DNA from: an uncultured Eubacteriales bacterium
Lineage (GTDB): Bacteria; Bacillota; Clostridia; Oscillospirales; Oscillospiraceae
Assembly (NCBI GenBank): GCA_900540545.1
Contig: UQGJ01000004.1
Span: 107,564-171,563 of the forward strand
Direction of reading: 5' to 3'
DNA: 64,000 nt
A program made the position numbers and the translations under genes. The notes beneath the pieces were generated by a model, which saw nothing but the letters and a program-made list of their open reading frames with translations, had not been told where the DNA came from and ran no database searches. Below, in pieces: positions 57,275 to 64,000 of the stretch (its first letter is position 1; each line of letters begins with the position of its first letter).

Positions 57275-58537
57275 ATGAACAGTGATTTGACTTTACAGAT
57301 AAGCGACAAGGTCCGCGCTCTGGGCCAGGAGGCCCAGGCGGCCTTGGGCGGGCAGTTTGCCCGCATCGATTCCGTGGCGGAAGCCAACACGCAGAGGGTT
57401 CTGGCCGCCTTCCAGAAGCACCGGGTGGCCGAGAGTTATTTTGCCGGCACCACGGGCTACGGCTATGACGACCTGGGCCGGGACCAGCTGGACGCCATCT
57501 ACGCCGACCTCTTCGGCGCGGAGGACGCCCTGGTCCGCATCCAGTTCGTCAACGGCACCCACGCCATCACCGCCGCCCTGTTCGGGGTCCTGCGCCCCGG
57601 CGACACTCTGGTCTACGGCGTGGGCGCGCCCTACGACACCATGCAGAGCGTCATCGGCGTCACCGGGAACGCGTCGGGGTCCCTGAAGGAGTATGGCGTC
57701 CGCTACCACCAGGTGGAGCTGACCGCCGACAACCGGCCCGACATCGACGGCATGGTGAAGGCGGTGCAGATGCCCGGTGTCAAGGCCATTATAATCCAGC
57801 GCTCCAAGGGCTACTCCACCCGCGCGTCCCTCTCTGTGGCCGAGATCGGCGACATCTGCCGCGCCGTCAAGGCGGCCAATCCAAATGTGTTGACACTTGT
57901 AGACAACTGTTACGGCGAATTTGTGGAGACGCTGGAGCCCACCCAGGTGGGGGCCGACCTCTGCGTGGGTTCCCTCATCAAAAATCCGGGCGGCGGGCTG
58001 GCCCCCACGGGGGGGTATATCGCCGGAAAGCACGAACTGGTGGAGGCGGCCGCCATGCGGCTCACCGCACCGGGCATCGGCCGGGAGTGCGGCTCCACCC
58101 TAGGCAACAACCGCCTGCTCTATCAAGGACTTTTCCTTGCCCCCCATACGGTGGCCCAGGCGGTCAAGACCGCCGTCTTTGCCGCCAAGGTCATGGAGCT
58201 ATTGGGCTATCAGGCCGAGCCGGCCTCCGACGCGGTGCGCCATGACATCATTCAGATGATCCACTGCAAGGAGCCGGACAAGCTCCGGCGCTTCTGCAAG
58301 GGCATCCAGAGCGGCGCGCCGGTGGACTCATACGTCACCCCGGAGCCCTGGGACATGCCGGGCTACGACTGCCCCATCATTATGGCGGCAGGGGCCTTTG
58401 TCCAGGGCGCGTCCATTGAGCTGTCGGCCGACGCCCCCATGCGGGAGCCCTATACCGTCTATCTCCAGGGCGGGCTGACCTATGAGTCGGGCAAGGCCGG
58501 GGTCCTGCTGGCGGTGGAGGAGCTGCTCCGCGACTAA
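57275..58537 (+). CDS. Methionine gamma-lyase family (YnbB-like) PLP enzyme
   Basis: 420 residues. The family (once called aluminium resistance proteins) is PLP-dependent, fold type I. TTGYGYDDLGRDQLDAIYA, GTHAITAALFGVLRPGD, VDNCYGEF and the PLP Lys in VGSLIKNPGGGLAPTGGYIAG are typical. It may break sulfur amino acids; the true substrate is not known. It lies 5 bp after the third M42 gene, so peptide breakdown and amino-acid catabolism may be linked. Confidence 0.92.
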   Translation: MNSDLTLQISDKVRALGQEAQAALGGQFARIDSVAEANTQRVLAAFQKHRVAESYFAGTTGYGYDDLGRDQLDAIYADLFGAEDALVRIQFVNGTHAITAALFGVLRPGDTLVYGVGAPYDTMQSVIGVTGNASGSLKEYGVRYHQVELTADNRPDIDGMVKAVQMPGVKAIIIQRSKGYSTRASLSVAEIGDICRAVKAANPNVLTLVDNCYGEFVETLEPTQVGADLCVGSLIKNPGGGLAPTGGYIAGKHELVEAAAMRLTAPGIGRECGSTLGNNRLLYQGLFLAPHTVAQAVKTAVFAAKVMELLGYQAEPASDAVRHDIIQMIHCKEPDKLRRFCKGIQSGAPVDSYVTPEPWDMPGYDCPIIMAAGAFVQGASIELSADAPMREPYTVYLQGGLTYESGKAGVLLAVEELLRD

Positions 58538-58561
58538 TACAAGCCGGGTCCCGCATACAGT
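58535..58561 (+). promoter_or_regulatory. Candidate sigma-E promoter of yunB
   Basis: TAATAC (58535-58540), 13 bp, CATACAGT (58554-58561): a good sigma-E type -10, overlapping the stop codon of the previous gene. yunB is a sigma-E gene in B. subtilis. Confidence 0.55.
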
Positions 58562-58582
58562 CATTCTAAGGGGGTGACGGAT

Positions 58583-59269
58583 ATGCGGACTTGGCGCAGG
58601 CGGCGCCCATGGCGGGCGGCGGTCCGCCGGACGGCTGCGCCCCGGCGGAACCATAGTCACCACCCACTACTGCTCAGTGGGCTGGCGGGGGTGGGCTTGG
58701 CGCTGGCGCTGATTCTCTTTGTGGACGTGCAGCTTCGGCCCATCCTGGACGCCATGGCCACCGCCCAGGTGAAGAATGTGGTGACTAAGGCGCTGGACGG
58801 GGCGATTGCCCGGCAGGTGGAGGAGCGGGGGCTGACCTATGGCGACATCATCACCATGGAGAAGGACGCCTCCGGGCGTATCACCGCCCTGACCAGCAAC
58901 ATGGCCCAGCTCAACAGCCTGCGCACCGGCATTTTGGGCGCGGCGGTGGAGGCCGTGGATGGCATGGATACGGAGGAGCTGTCCATCCCCGTGGGCAACC
59001 TGTCCGGGGTCAATTTCCTGTCTGGCAGGGGATTTTCCTTGCCGGTGGAAGTGGTCTCGGTGGGGACGGCCCACGCAGAGTTTACCAACGTGTTTACCGG
59101 CGCGGGCATCAACCAGACCCGGCACCAGATTTTGCTGGAGGTGGCCGTGACGGTGGATGTGCTGCTGCCGGGGGAGACCCTGCGCACCGACGTCAGCGCC
59201 CAGGTCCCGGTGGCGGAGACGGTCATCGTCGGCACGGTGCCGGACACCTATTTGCAGGTGGGACAGTGA
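58583..59269 (+). CDS. yunB: Sporulation protein YunB
   Basis: 228 residues. A basic start is followed by a membrane helix (LSGLAGVGLALALILFVDVQL) and the YunB domain: VKNVVTKALDGAIARQV, KDASGRITALTSNMAQLNSL and INQTRHQILLEVAVTVDVLLPGE. It is needed for sporulation in B. subtilis; its molecular role is unknown. ATG 58583 follows AAGGGGG. Confidence 0.92.
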   Translation: MRTWRRRRPWRAAVRRTAAPRRNHSHHPLLLSGLAGVGLALALILFVDVQLRPILDAMATAQVKNVVTKALDGAIARQVEERGLTYGDIITMEKDASGRITALTSNMAQLNSLRTGILGAAVEAVDGMDTEELSIPVGNLSGVNFLSGRGFSLPVEVVSVGTAHAEFTNVFTGAGINQTRHQILLEVAVTVDVLLPGETLRTDVSAQVPVAETVIVGTVPDTYLQVGQ

Positions 59270-59284
59270 AAAGGGGAGAAGCGC

Positions 59285-59887
59285 GTGCACATCCTGTCGC
59301 TCATTCTGGGCTATCTTCTGCGAATGGCCCTGCCGGCCCTGGCGGGGGGCCTGCTTTGCCTGTGCCTGACGCCATTGCGGCGGAGGAGGCTGGTGGGAAA
59401 TGGGCTATACGAGGCCGGGGTGCGTGCGCTGTGGTTGGCCCTGTTCGCCGCCTACTTGGCGGGGCTGTTTCGGCTGATTGTGCTCCCGTCCGCCCTCCCC
59501 GACGGGACCCTCCACTATAACCTGATTCCATTTCGCATTTTTTCAGACGTGACCGCAGAACTTCAGGAAGGAAACGCGGTGGGCTTCGTCATCAGTTTCC
59601 TGGGAAATATCATCATGTTCCTGCCGGTAGGCTTCTTTCCGGCGCTGTTGTGGCGGGACTTTACCTGGAGACGGGCGGTGGCCGTGGGCTTTTTCTGGTC
59701 CCTGACCATCGAGCTCTGCCAGCTGCCCCTGGGGCGCAGTGCGGACGTGGACGACCTGTGGATGAATACGGTCAGCGCCGGGCTGGGCTACGGATTTTAC
59801 CACTGGTTGGATGTTCGGAAGCCAAGTAGGACAAACTGCTGTAAAGTGCAATTCAAGACAGAAGAGGAGGGCTCCTCTTGGATGTGA
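59285..59887 (+). CDS. VanZ family protein
   Basis: 200 residues with four to five membrane segments. YNLIPFRIF, FLGNIIMFLPVGFFPALLW and SLTIELCQLPLGRSADVDDLWMNTVSAGLGY are the VanZ motifs. VanZ-like proteins are linked to low-level teicoplanin resistance and wall lipid-linked precursors, but most are uncharacterised. GTG start; overlaps ligA by 10 bp. Confidence 0.88.
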   Translation: MHILSLILGYLLRMALPALAGGLLCLCLTPLRRRRLVGNGLYEAGVRALWLALFAAYLAGLFRLIVLPSALPDGTLHYNLIPFRIFSDVTAELQEGNAVGFVISFLGNIIMFLPVGFFPALLWRDFTWRRAVAVGFFWSLTIELCQLPLGRSADVDDLWMNTVSAGLGYGFYHWLDVRKPSRTNCCKVQFKTEEEGSSWM

Positions 59888-61854
59888 AAGAGGAAGTCGC
59901 GCAGCTCCAACAGGAGCTGAACGCCCACAGCTATCAATACTATGTGCTGGATAACCCCACCATCTCCGACCGGGAGTACGACCTGAAGCTCCGCCGTCTG
60001 GAGGAGCTGGAGGCCGCCCATCCGGAGCTGGTAACGCCCGATTCCCCCACCCAACGGGTGGGAGGACAGGCCATCGAGGGTTTTGTGGAGGTCACCCACC
60101 GGGTCCCGCTGGAGAGCTTACAGGACGTCTTTTCCATGGAAGAACTGGCCGACTTCGACCAGCGGGTCCGGGAGGCCGTGGGCGAGGTGGAGTACACCGT
60201 GGAGCCCAAGGTGGACGGCCTCTCCGTGGCGCTGGAGTACGAGAACGGCCTCTTTGTCCGGGGGGCCACCCGGGGTGACGGCGTGGTGGGGGAAGACGTG
60301 ACGGAAAACCTACGCACCATCAAGTCCATCCCTCTGAAATTGCCCGAGGCGGTGCCCAGTCTCATCGTCCGGGGCGAGGTATTTATGCCCAAGACCGTGT
60401 TTGCCCAGCTCAACGAGGAGCGAGAGCAGAACGGGGAGGCCCTTTTCGCCAATCCCAGGAACGCGGCGGCCGGGTCACTGCGGCAGTTGGACCCCAAAAT
60501 CGCGGCGGCGCGGAAGCTGGACATCGTTCTGTTCAATATTCAGTGGGTGGAGGGGGAGACCTTCCAGACTCACGGGGAGACGCTGGATTTTCTGGAGCGG
60601 ATGCAGTTCAAGGTCATCCCCCGTAAGATTTGCCGGACCATCGATGAGGTCCAAGCCCAGGTGGCGGAAATCGGGGAGACCCGGTCCGGGTTTAGCTATG
60701 ATATTGACGGTGCGGTTGTAAAGGTAAATTCCTTGCAGGAACGCTCGGAGCTGGGCAGTACCGCCAGATTCCCCAGGTGGGCCGCCGCCTTCAAATATCC
60801 GCCGGAGCAAAAGGAGTCTACGGTCGTAGACATCCTGGTCCAGGTGGGGCGGACCGGGGTGCTGACCCCCAAGGCCAGCTTGACCCCGGTGCGCCTGGCC
60901 GGGACCACCGTGACCAGCGCCAGTCTGCACAATCAGGATTATATTGCGGAAAAGGACATCCGTATTGGTGACACAGTTCTGGTCCAAAAGGCCGGGGAAA
61001 TTATCCCGGAGGTGGTCTCCGTGGTGAAGGAGAAGCGGGCGGAGGGGGCGGAACCCTACCATCTGCCGGACCGCTGCCCGGTCTGCGGGGCCGCCGTGGC
61101 CCGGGACGAGGACGGAGCGGCCATCCGCTGCACCGGCGCGGAGTGTCCGGCCCAGCTATTGCGGAATCTGACCCATTTTGCGTCGCGGGACGCCATGGAT
61201 ATTGAGGGCCTGGGGCCCGCGGTGGTGGAGTCCCTGGTCAACGCCGGATTGCTGAAAGCGCCCGGAGACCTGTACAGCCTGAAGGCCGAGGACGTGTCTA
61301 AGCTGGACCGGATGGGCAAGAAGTCGGCGGAAAATCTGATGGCGGCCATCGAGAAGTCCAAGGGGAACGACCTGTCCAAGCTGCTCTTTGGCTTCGGCAT
61401 CCGGCAGGTGGGCCAGAAAGCGGCCAAACTCCTGGCCGCCCGGTTCGGGACCCTGGACGCCCTGCGGGAGGCTACGGTGGAAGAGCTGACCGCCGTGAAT
61501 GACATCGGGGAAATCACGGCCCGGAGCCTGGTGGAGTGGCTCCACAGCCCCCAGGCGGAGCATATGATCGCCACGCTGAAAGCGGCGGGCGTGAACATGT
61601 CCAGCGAGCTGCAGCCGGTGGGCGACCGCTTCGCCAGCCTGACCTTTGTGCTGACCGGCACCCTGGAGCAGTTCAGCCGGGCCGAAGCCGGGGCGCGCAT
61701 CGAGGCGCTGGGGGGCAAGGTGTCCTCCTCCGTCTCAAAAAAGACCAGCTATGTGGTGGCCGGGGAGGAAGCGGGCTCCAAGCTGGATAAGGCCAACAGC
61801 CTGGGGGTCCCGGTGCTGTCCGAAGCGGAATTTGTGGATATGCTGGACCAGTGA
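59878..61854 (+). CDS. ligA: NAD+-dependent DNA ligase
   Basis: 658 residues. Domains: Ia (YYVLDNPTISDREYD), adenylation with catalytic Lys111 (EPKVDGLSV), OB fold, zinc finger with CPVCG and CTGAECP, helix-hairpin-helix repeats and a C-terminal BRCT domain (FVLTGTLEQFSRAEAGARIEALGGKV). The TTG start at 59878 follows GAGGAGGG. Confidence 0.97.
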   Translation: MDVKEEVAQLQQELNAHSYQYYVLDNPTISDREYDLKLRRLEELEAAHPELVTPDSPTQRVGGQAIEGFVEVTHRVPLESLQDVFSMEELADFDQRVREAVGEVEYTVEPKVDGLSVALEYENGLFVRGATRGDGVVGEDVTENLRTIKSIPLKLPEAVPSLIVRGEVFMPKTVFAQLNEEREQNGEALFANPRNAAAGSLRQLDPKIAAARKLDIVLFNIQWVEGETFQTHGETLDFLERMQFKVIPRKICRTIDEVQAQVAEIGETRSGFSYDIDGAVVKVNSLQERSELGSTARFPRWAAAFKYPPEQKESTVVDILVQVGRTGVLTPKASLTPVRLAGTTVTSASLHNQDYIAEKDIRIGDTVLVQKAGEIIPEVVSVVKEKRAEGAEPYHLPDRCPVCGAAVARDEDGAAIRCTGAECPAQLLRNLTHFASRDAMDIEGLGPAVVESLVNAGLLKAPGDLYSLKAEDVSKLDRMGKKSAENLMAAIEKSKGNDLSKLLFGFGIRQVGQKAAKLLAARFGTLDALREATVEELTAVNDIGEITARSLVEWLHSPQAEHMIATLKAAGVNMSSELQPVGDRFASLTFVLTGTLEQFSRAEAGARIEALGGKVSSSVSKKTSYVVAGEEAGSKLDKANSLGVPVLSEAEFVDMLDQ

Positions 61855-61860
61855 AAACAA

Positions 61861-61894
61861 CAGGGCGCAAGGGAAATCCCTTGCGCCCTGTTTT
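61861..61894. terminator. Bidirectional intrinsic terminator
   Basis: CAGGGCGCAAGGG AAAT CCCTTGCGCCCTG with TTTT to the right and A-rich sequence to the left; serves ligA and the minus-strand CotJC fragment. Confidence 0.85.
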
Positions 61895-61905
61895 GGTACA
61901 CCTGC

Positions 61906-62154
61906 TCAGCGGTCGGTGACCGGGTTGGTGAAGTAGACGTTCTTCTGGTCCATCTTCTCCTTGGCCAGACGCACCGCCTCGCCAAAGCGCTGGAAGTGGA
62001 CCACCTCGCGCTCCCGCAGGAAGCGGATGACGTCGGTGACGTCGGGGTCGTCGCACATCCGAAGGATGTTGTCGTAGGTGACACGGGCCTTCTGCTCTGG
62101 TGCGACCTTGTAAATGCAACCAGGACCAGCGCCCACGGGGCTCAAAAATTCCAA
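61906..62154 (-). pseudogene. cotJC: 3' fragment of a manganese catalase / CotJC spore-coat gene
   Basis: Open frame of 82 residues; homology covers about residues 18-82 (minus-strand 62103 down to 61906). APEQKARVTYDNILRMC and FLREREVVHFQRFGEAVRL are the C-terminal half of Mn-catalase/CotJC. A Glu (residue 20) and a His (residue 53) are 33 apart, the same spacing as I recall for the Glu148/His181 metal ligands of L. plantarum Mn catalase. The first metal half-site is absent, and residues 1-17 look unrelated because they come from sequence next to the recombinase stop. It may be a decaying remnant or one half of a gene rejoined by excision. Confidence 0.8.
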
Positions 62155-63743
62155 TGGATTTCGATGGGGACGGTGCGCGTACCAGGGATTCGGCGGCCCA
62201 CCACGACATAGTTGATGAGGGCGAGGACGGTCTCCCGGTCGAGATGGGAGGGGCGGGTATACTGCTCGATCCTTTGGCGCTTGGAACTTCCAGGGGACAT
62301 CTCCGCAGCCAGGTCCCGCAGCTTGCGTTCCGCGTCGTGATTGAGCCGTTCCAGACGGTCGCGCTCGGCGGAGAACTCCTGGGAGAGCGCGACATAATCC
62401 TCTTCGGTGAGGATTCCCCGCGTCTTATCCAGATACAGGTCCCGAATCCCTTTACGGTACACCTCGATTTTTTCCCGCCGAGCGGAGATACTGGATTCCA
62501 GGGCCTCCCTTTGGGCCTGAACATGGGGCAGAAAGACGGTCTGCCGTTCCACCTCATCCATGTCCAGATATTCATCGGAAAGGCGGTCCAATTCCTCCAG
62601 AACAGCCCGTTCCAATTTGGACACCGAGATGAAAGCGCCCTCACAGGAACTCTGGTCTGCGTGGTGGTTGGGGCAGTGCAGATACCTGTTGTCGCCCTTT
62701 TTGGCCGATTTGAGGGTATACCCGCAGTACGCGCACCTGGTTTTCCGGGCAAAAATGCCGACTTCGCCGGTGGAAAAGGGTTTTGCTCGCTCCGCGAGAA
62801 GGGCCTGGACGTGGTCCCAGAGCGGGCGCTCTATGATGGGCTCGTGGGTGTGCTCTTTTCGGTACCAGAGTTCCTTGGGCCTGGGACGGTTCTGCCGCGT
62901 TTTGAAGCTGACGCTGCCGTATCTGCCCTGGACCATCGTCCCAATGTACATTTCGTTGACCAGCATATCCGCAATAGAGTAATATTTCCACAGGGTACTG
63001 TTATGGGGGGCGGCCGCCTTGTACCGCAGGCCCTGCCGCCGCTTGTACTCGGTGGGGTTCGGGATGCCGCGCTCGTTGAGAATTTGGGCAATTTTGGTTT
63101 TCCCATACCCCTGGGCGAAGAGGGTAAAGACCTCATGGACCACTGCGGCGGCGGGGGGGTCGATGATGAGATGTCCCTCCTGCTCCGGGTCCTTTTGATA
63201 GCCATACAGCGCAAACGCACCGATATGGCGACCGTTGATCCGATGGTTCGTCAGCACACTGCGGATATTCTCCGACATGTCCTCCAGGTACCATTCGTTG
63301 ACAAGGCCGTTGATTTGCCGGGATTTTTTGTTGCCCTTGTTGGCGGTGTCGGCGTTGTCGGCCAAGCCGATGAACCGGATGCCCCAGATGGGAAAGAGGC
63401 CGTGGATGTACTTCTCCACCAATTCCAGCTCACGGGTGAACCTGGACTGGGATTTGCAGAGGACGATGTCGATGTTCCGCGCTTCGGCGTCGGCCAGCAG
63501 GGCGTTGAACTGGGGCCGTTTGCGGTCGGCCCCGGCGTAATCGTCGTCGCTGTAAATTTGATAGATTTCCCACCCCTGTTCCAGGGCATATTGGATCAGC
63601 ATGGACTTCTGATTCTGGATGCTCTTGCTGTCGTCCTCTTTCTTTTGCTTGTCCCGGTCCTCCTCCGATAGGCGGCAGTAGATTCCCGCTCTCATGGTGC
63701 CGGGTGCCTGTTCCGTTCTTTTTGGTTGATCAGGCCGATCCAT
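62142..63743 (-). CDS. Large serine recombinase (SpoIVCA/Tn5397-type)
   Basis: About 533 residues from ATG 63743; the frame stays open to 63839 and ATG 63695 (giving MRAGIYCRLS) is also possible. The N-terminal resolvase domain has YCRLSEED with the catalytic Ser, SKSIQNQKSML, YSDDDYAGADRKRPQF and CKSQSRFTREL. Then a recombinase domain (GAFALYGYQKDPEQEG, YGKTKIAQILNERGIPNP), a zinc ribbon (CAYCGYTLKSAKKGDNRYLHC with a later CEG), a coiled coil and the family-typical end RTVPIEIHWNF. It looks intact. It ends 39 bp from the start of the CotJC homology, as expected for a recombinase gene at the edge of its own element. No tail, capsid or conjugation genes are in view. Confidence 0.93.
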   Translation of the reverse strand: MDRPDQPKRTEQAPGTMRAGIYCRLSEEDRDKQKKEDDSKSIQNQKSMLIQYALEQGWEIYQIYSDDDYAGADRKRPQFNALLADAEARNIDIVLCKSQSRFTRELELVEKYIHGLFPIWGIRFIGLADNADTANKGNKKSRQINGLVNEWYLEDMSENIRSVLTNHRINGRHIGAFALYGYQKDPEQEGHLIIDPPAAAVVHEVFTLFAQGYGKTKIAQILNERGIPNPTEYKRRQGLRYKAAAPHNSTLWKYYSIADMLVNEMYIGTMVQGRYGSVSFKTRQNRPRPKELWYRKEHTHEPIIERPLWDHVQALLAERAKPFSTGEVGIFARKTRCAYCGYTLKSAKKGDNRYLHCPNHHADQSSCEGAFISVSKLERAVLEELDRLSDEYLDMDEVERQTVFLPHVQAQREALESSISARREKIEVYRKGIRDLYLDKTRGILTEEDYVALSQEFSAERDRLERLNHDAERKLRDLAAEMSPGSSKRQRIEQYTRPSHLDRETVLALINYVVVGRRIPGTRTVPIEIHWNF

Positions 63744-63869
63744 ATGCGTGTGTACGCCTCCCGTGTGGTCGTACTCCGGCCGTCCTTGAACACACTGGTA
63801 CAGGCCGGTTTGGGAAGAGATTCCCCCATGTTCCATCACCTCTATGCCAGCCTATGTCATGGCAGTTAC

Positions 63870-63926
63870 AAAAATAACAGCATGCCCCCGGAACCACTTC
63901 GGTTCCGGGGGCATGCTGTTATTTTT
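63870..63926 (-). terminator. Long intrinsic terminator of etfA
   Basis: A perfect 26 bp stem (AAAAATAACAGCATGCCCCC... at 63870-63895 with its complement at 63901-63926) and a 5-base loop, 3 bp after the etfA stop on the minus strand. Confidence 0.85.
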
Positions 63927-63929
63927 GTG

Positions 63930-64000
63930 TTACGCGCGGGCCTTTTTGATCTCCTCGGTGAGGACGGGGAGGACCTCGAAGAGGTTGCCGACGACGCCGT
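63930..64000 (-). CDS. etfA: Electron transfer flavoprotein alpha subunit, C-terminal end (partial)
   Basis: Only the last 22 codons are in the window, ending GVVGNLFEVLPVLTEEIKKA and two more residues. The G-V-V-G-D/N-L-F-E-V-x-P-x-L-T-E pattern is the usual EtfA C-terminus. EtfAB carries electrons from acyl-CoA dehydrogenase, often in butyrate formation. The gene continues beyond 64000. Confidence 0.7.
   Translation of the reverse strand, partial: GVVGNLFEVLPVLTEEIKKARA

Noticed and set aside
63845..63864. Inverted repeat TGCCA...TGGCA upstream of the recombinase as an attachment site
   Set aside because: Five-base arms are too short to claim; kept only as a place to look when the other half of the element is known.
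62120..63870. Short inverted similarity GCA(T/G)TTACAA at both sides of the recombinase
   Set aside because: A ten-base match with one mismatch in opposite orientation is likely by chance over the length compared, and would not give simple excision.
1..64000. CRISPR arrays
   Set aside because: No regularly spaced direct repeats of 25-40 bp with spacers were seen, and no cas genes.
1..64000. tRNA genes
   Set aside because: No cloverleaf with GTTCRA and anticodon stem was noticed in the gaps; the only structural RNA seen is rnpB, apart from leader RNAs.

Overview
The window looks like a chromosomal segment of a GC-rich, endospore-forming gut Clostridium relative (Oscillospiraceae-like, in the Flavonifractor/Intestinimonas/Lawsonibacter neighbourhood; this placement is inference). 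The signs are a complete spoIIIA operon, SpoIIM, SpoIID-type proteins, YunB, a SigH-like sigma factor, HPr kinase, a tyrosine T-box leader, a Clostridia-type tetrahydrofolate riboswitch and the MEP isoprenoid gene dxs, with GTG and TTG starts and strong Shine-Dalgarno sequences throughout. Most genes are on the + strand and most of the window is conserved housekeeping chromosome.

Layout. 1-6.1 kb: a radical-SAM-associated protein, a minus-strand group of peptidoglycan-binding proteins (one with a SpoIID-like N-terminus), an SLH protein, a tiny Gly/Cys-rich peptide, an M20 amidohydrolase and rpmB. 6.2-10 kb: hprK, glmS and a THF-riboswitch-controlled folate ECF transporter (folT). 10.1-15.4 kb: spoIIIAA-AH behind a candidate sigma-E promoter, then an Asp23 protein. 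15.5-26.1 kb: a tightly overlapped operon nusB, TsaD paralogue, xseA, xseB, ispA, DUF212 protein, dxs, tlyA, nadK, argR, recN, YcxB-like protein. 26.1-34.8 kb: T-box/tyrS, an AI-2E-type permease, a methyltransferase of different composition, asd-dapA on the minus strand, a SpoIID/SPOR-like protein and queA. 35-38.4 kb: a 1144-residue SLH surface protein with five divergent repeats. 38.5-47.5 kb: tgt, yajC, a TIGR04086 membrane protein, proC, spoIIM-xerD, the ruvC-ruvA-(small protein)-ruvB cluster and glmM. 47.5-52.3 kb: a SigH-like sigma factor, small Zn-ribbon and DUF1858 proteins, trmK, a Nif3-like protein, yebC, a DUF4180 protein and a GNAT acetyltransferase. 52.3-61.9 kb: RNase P RNA divergent from murD, three tandem M42 aminopeptidases, a methionine gamma-lyase-like protein, yunB, a VanZ-like protein and ligA. 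61.9-64 kb: a 3' fragment of a manganese catalase/CotJC gene directly abutting a large serine recombinase, then the 3' end of etfA.

The most unusual locus is at the right end. The CotJC/Mn-catalase fragment begins just before its second pair of metal ligands and lies about 40 bp from the stop codon of the serine recombinase. This is the geometry of a developmentally excised (skin-like) element interrupting a sporulation gene, although the other half of the gene is not inside the window. Other points of interest are the five-repeat SLH protein, the Cys/Gly-rich peptide with a structured leader, the TsaD paralogue, the M42 gene triplet, and the extra small gene between ruvA and ruvB.
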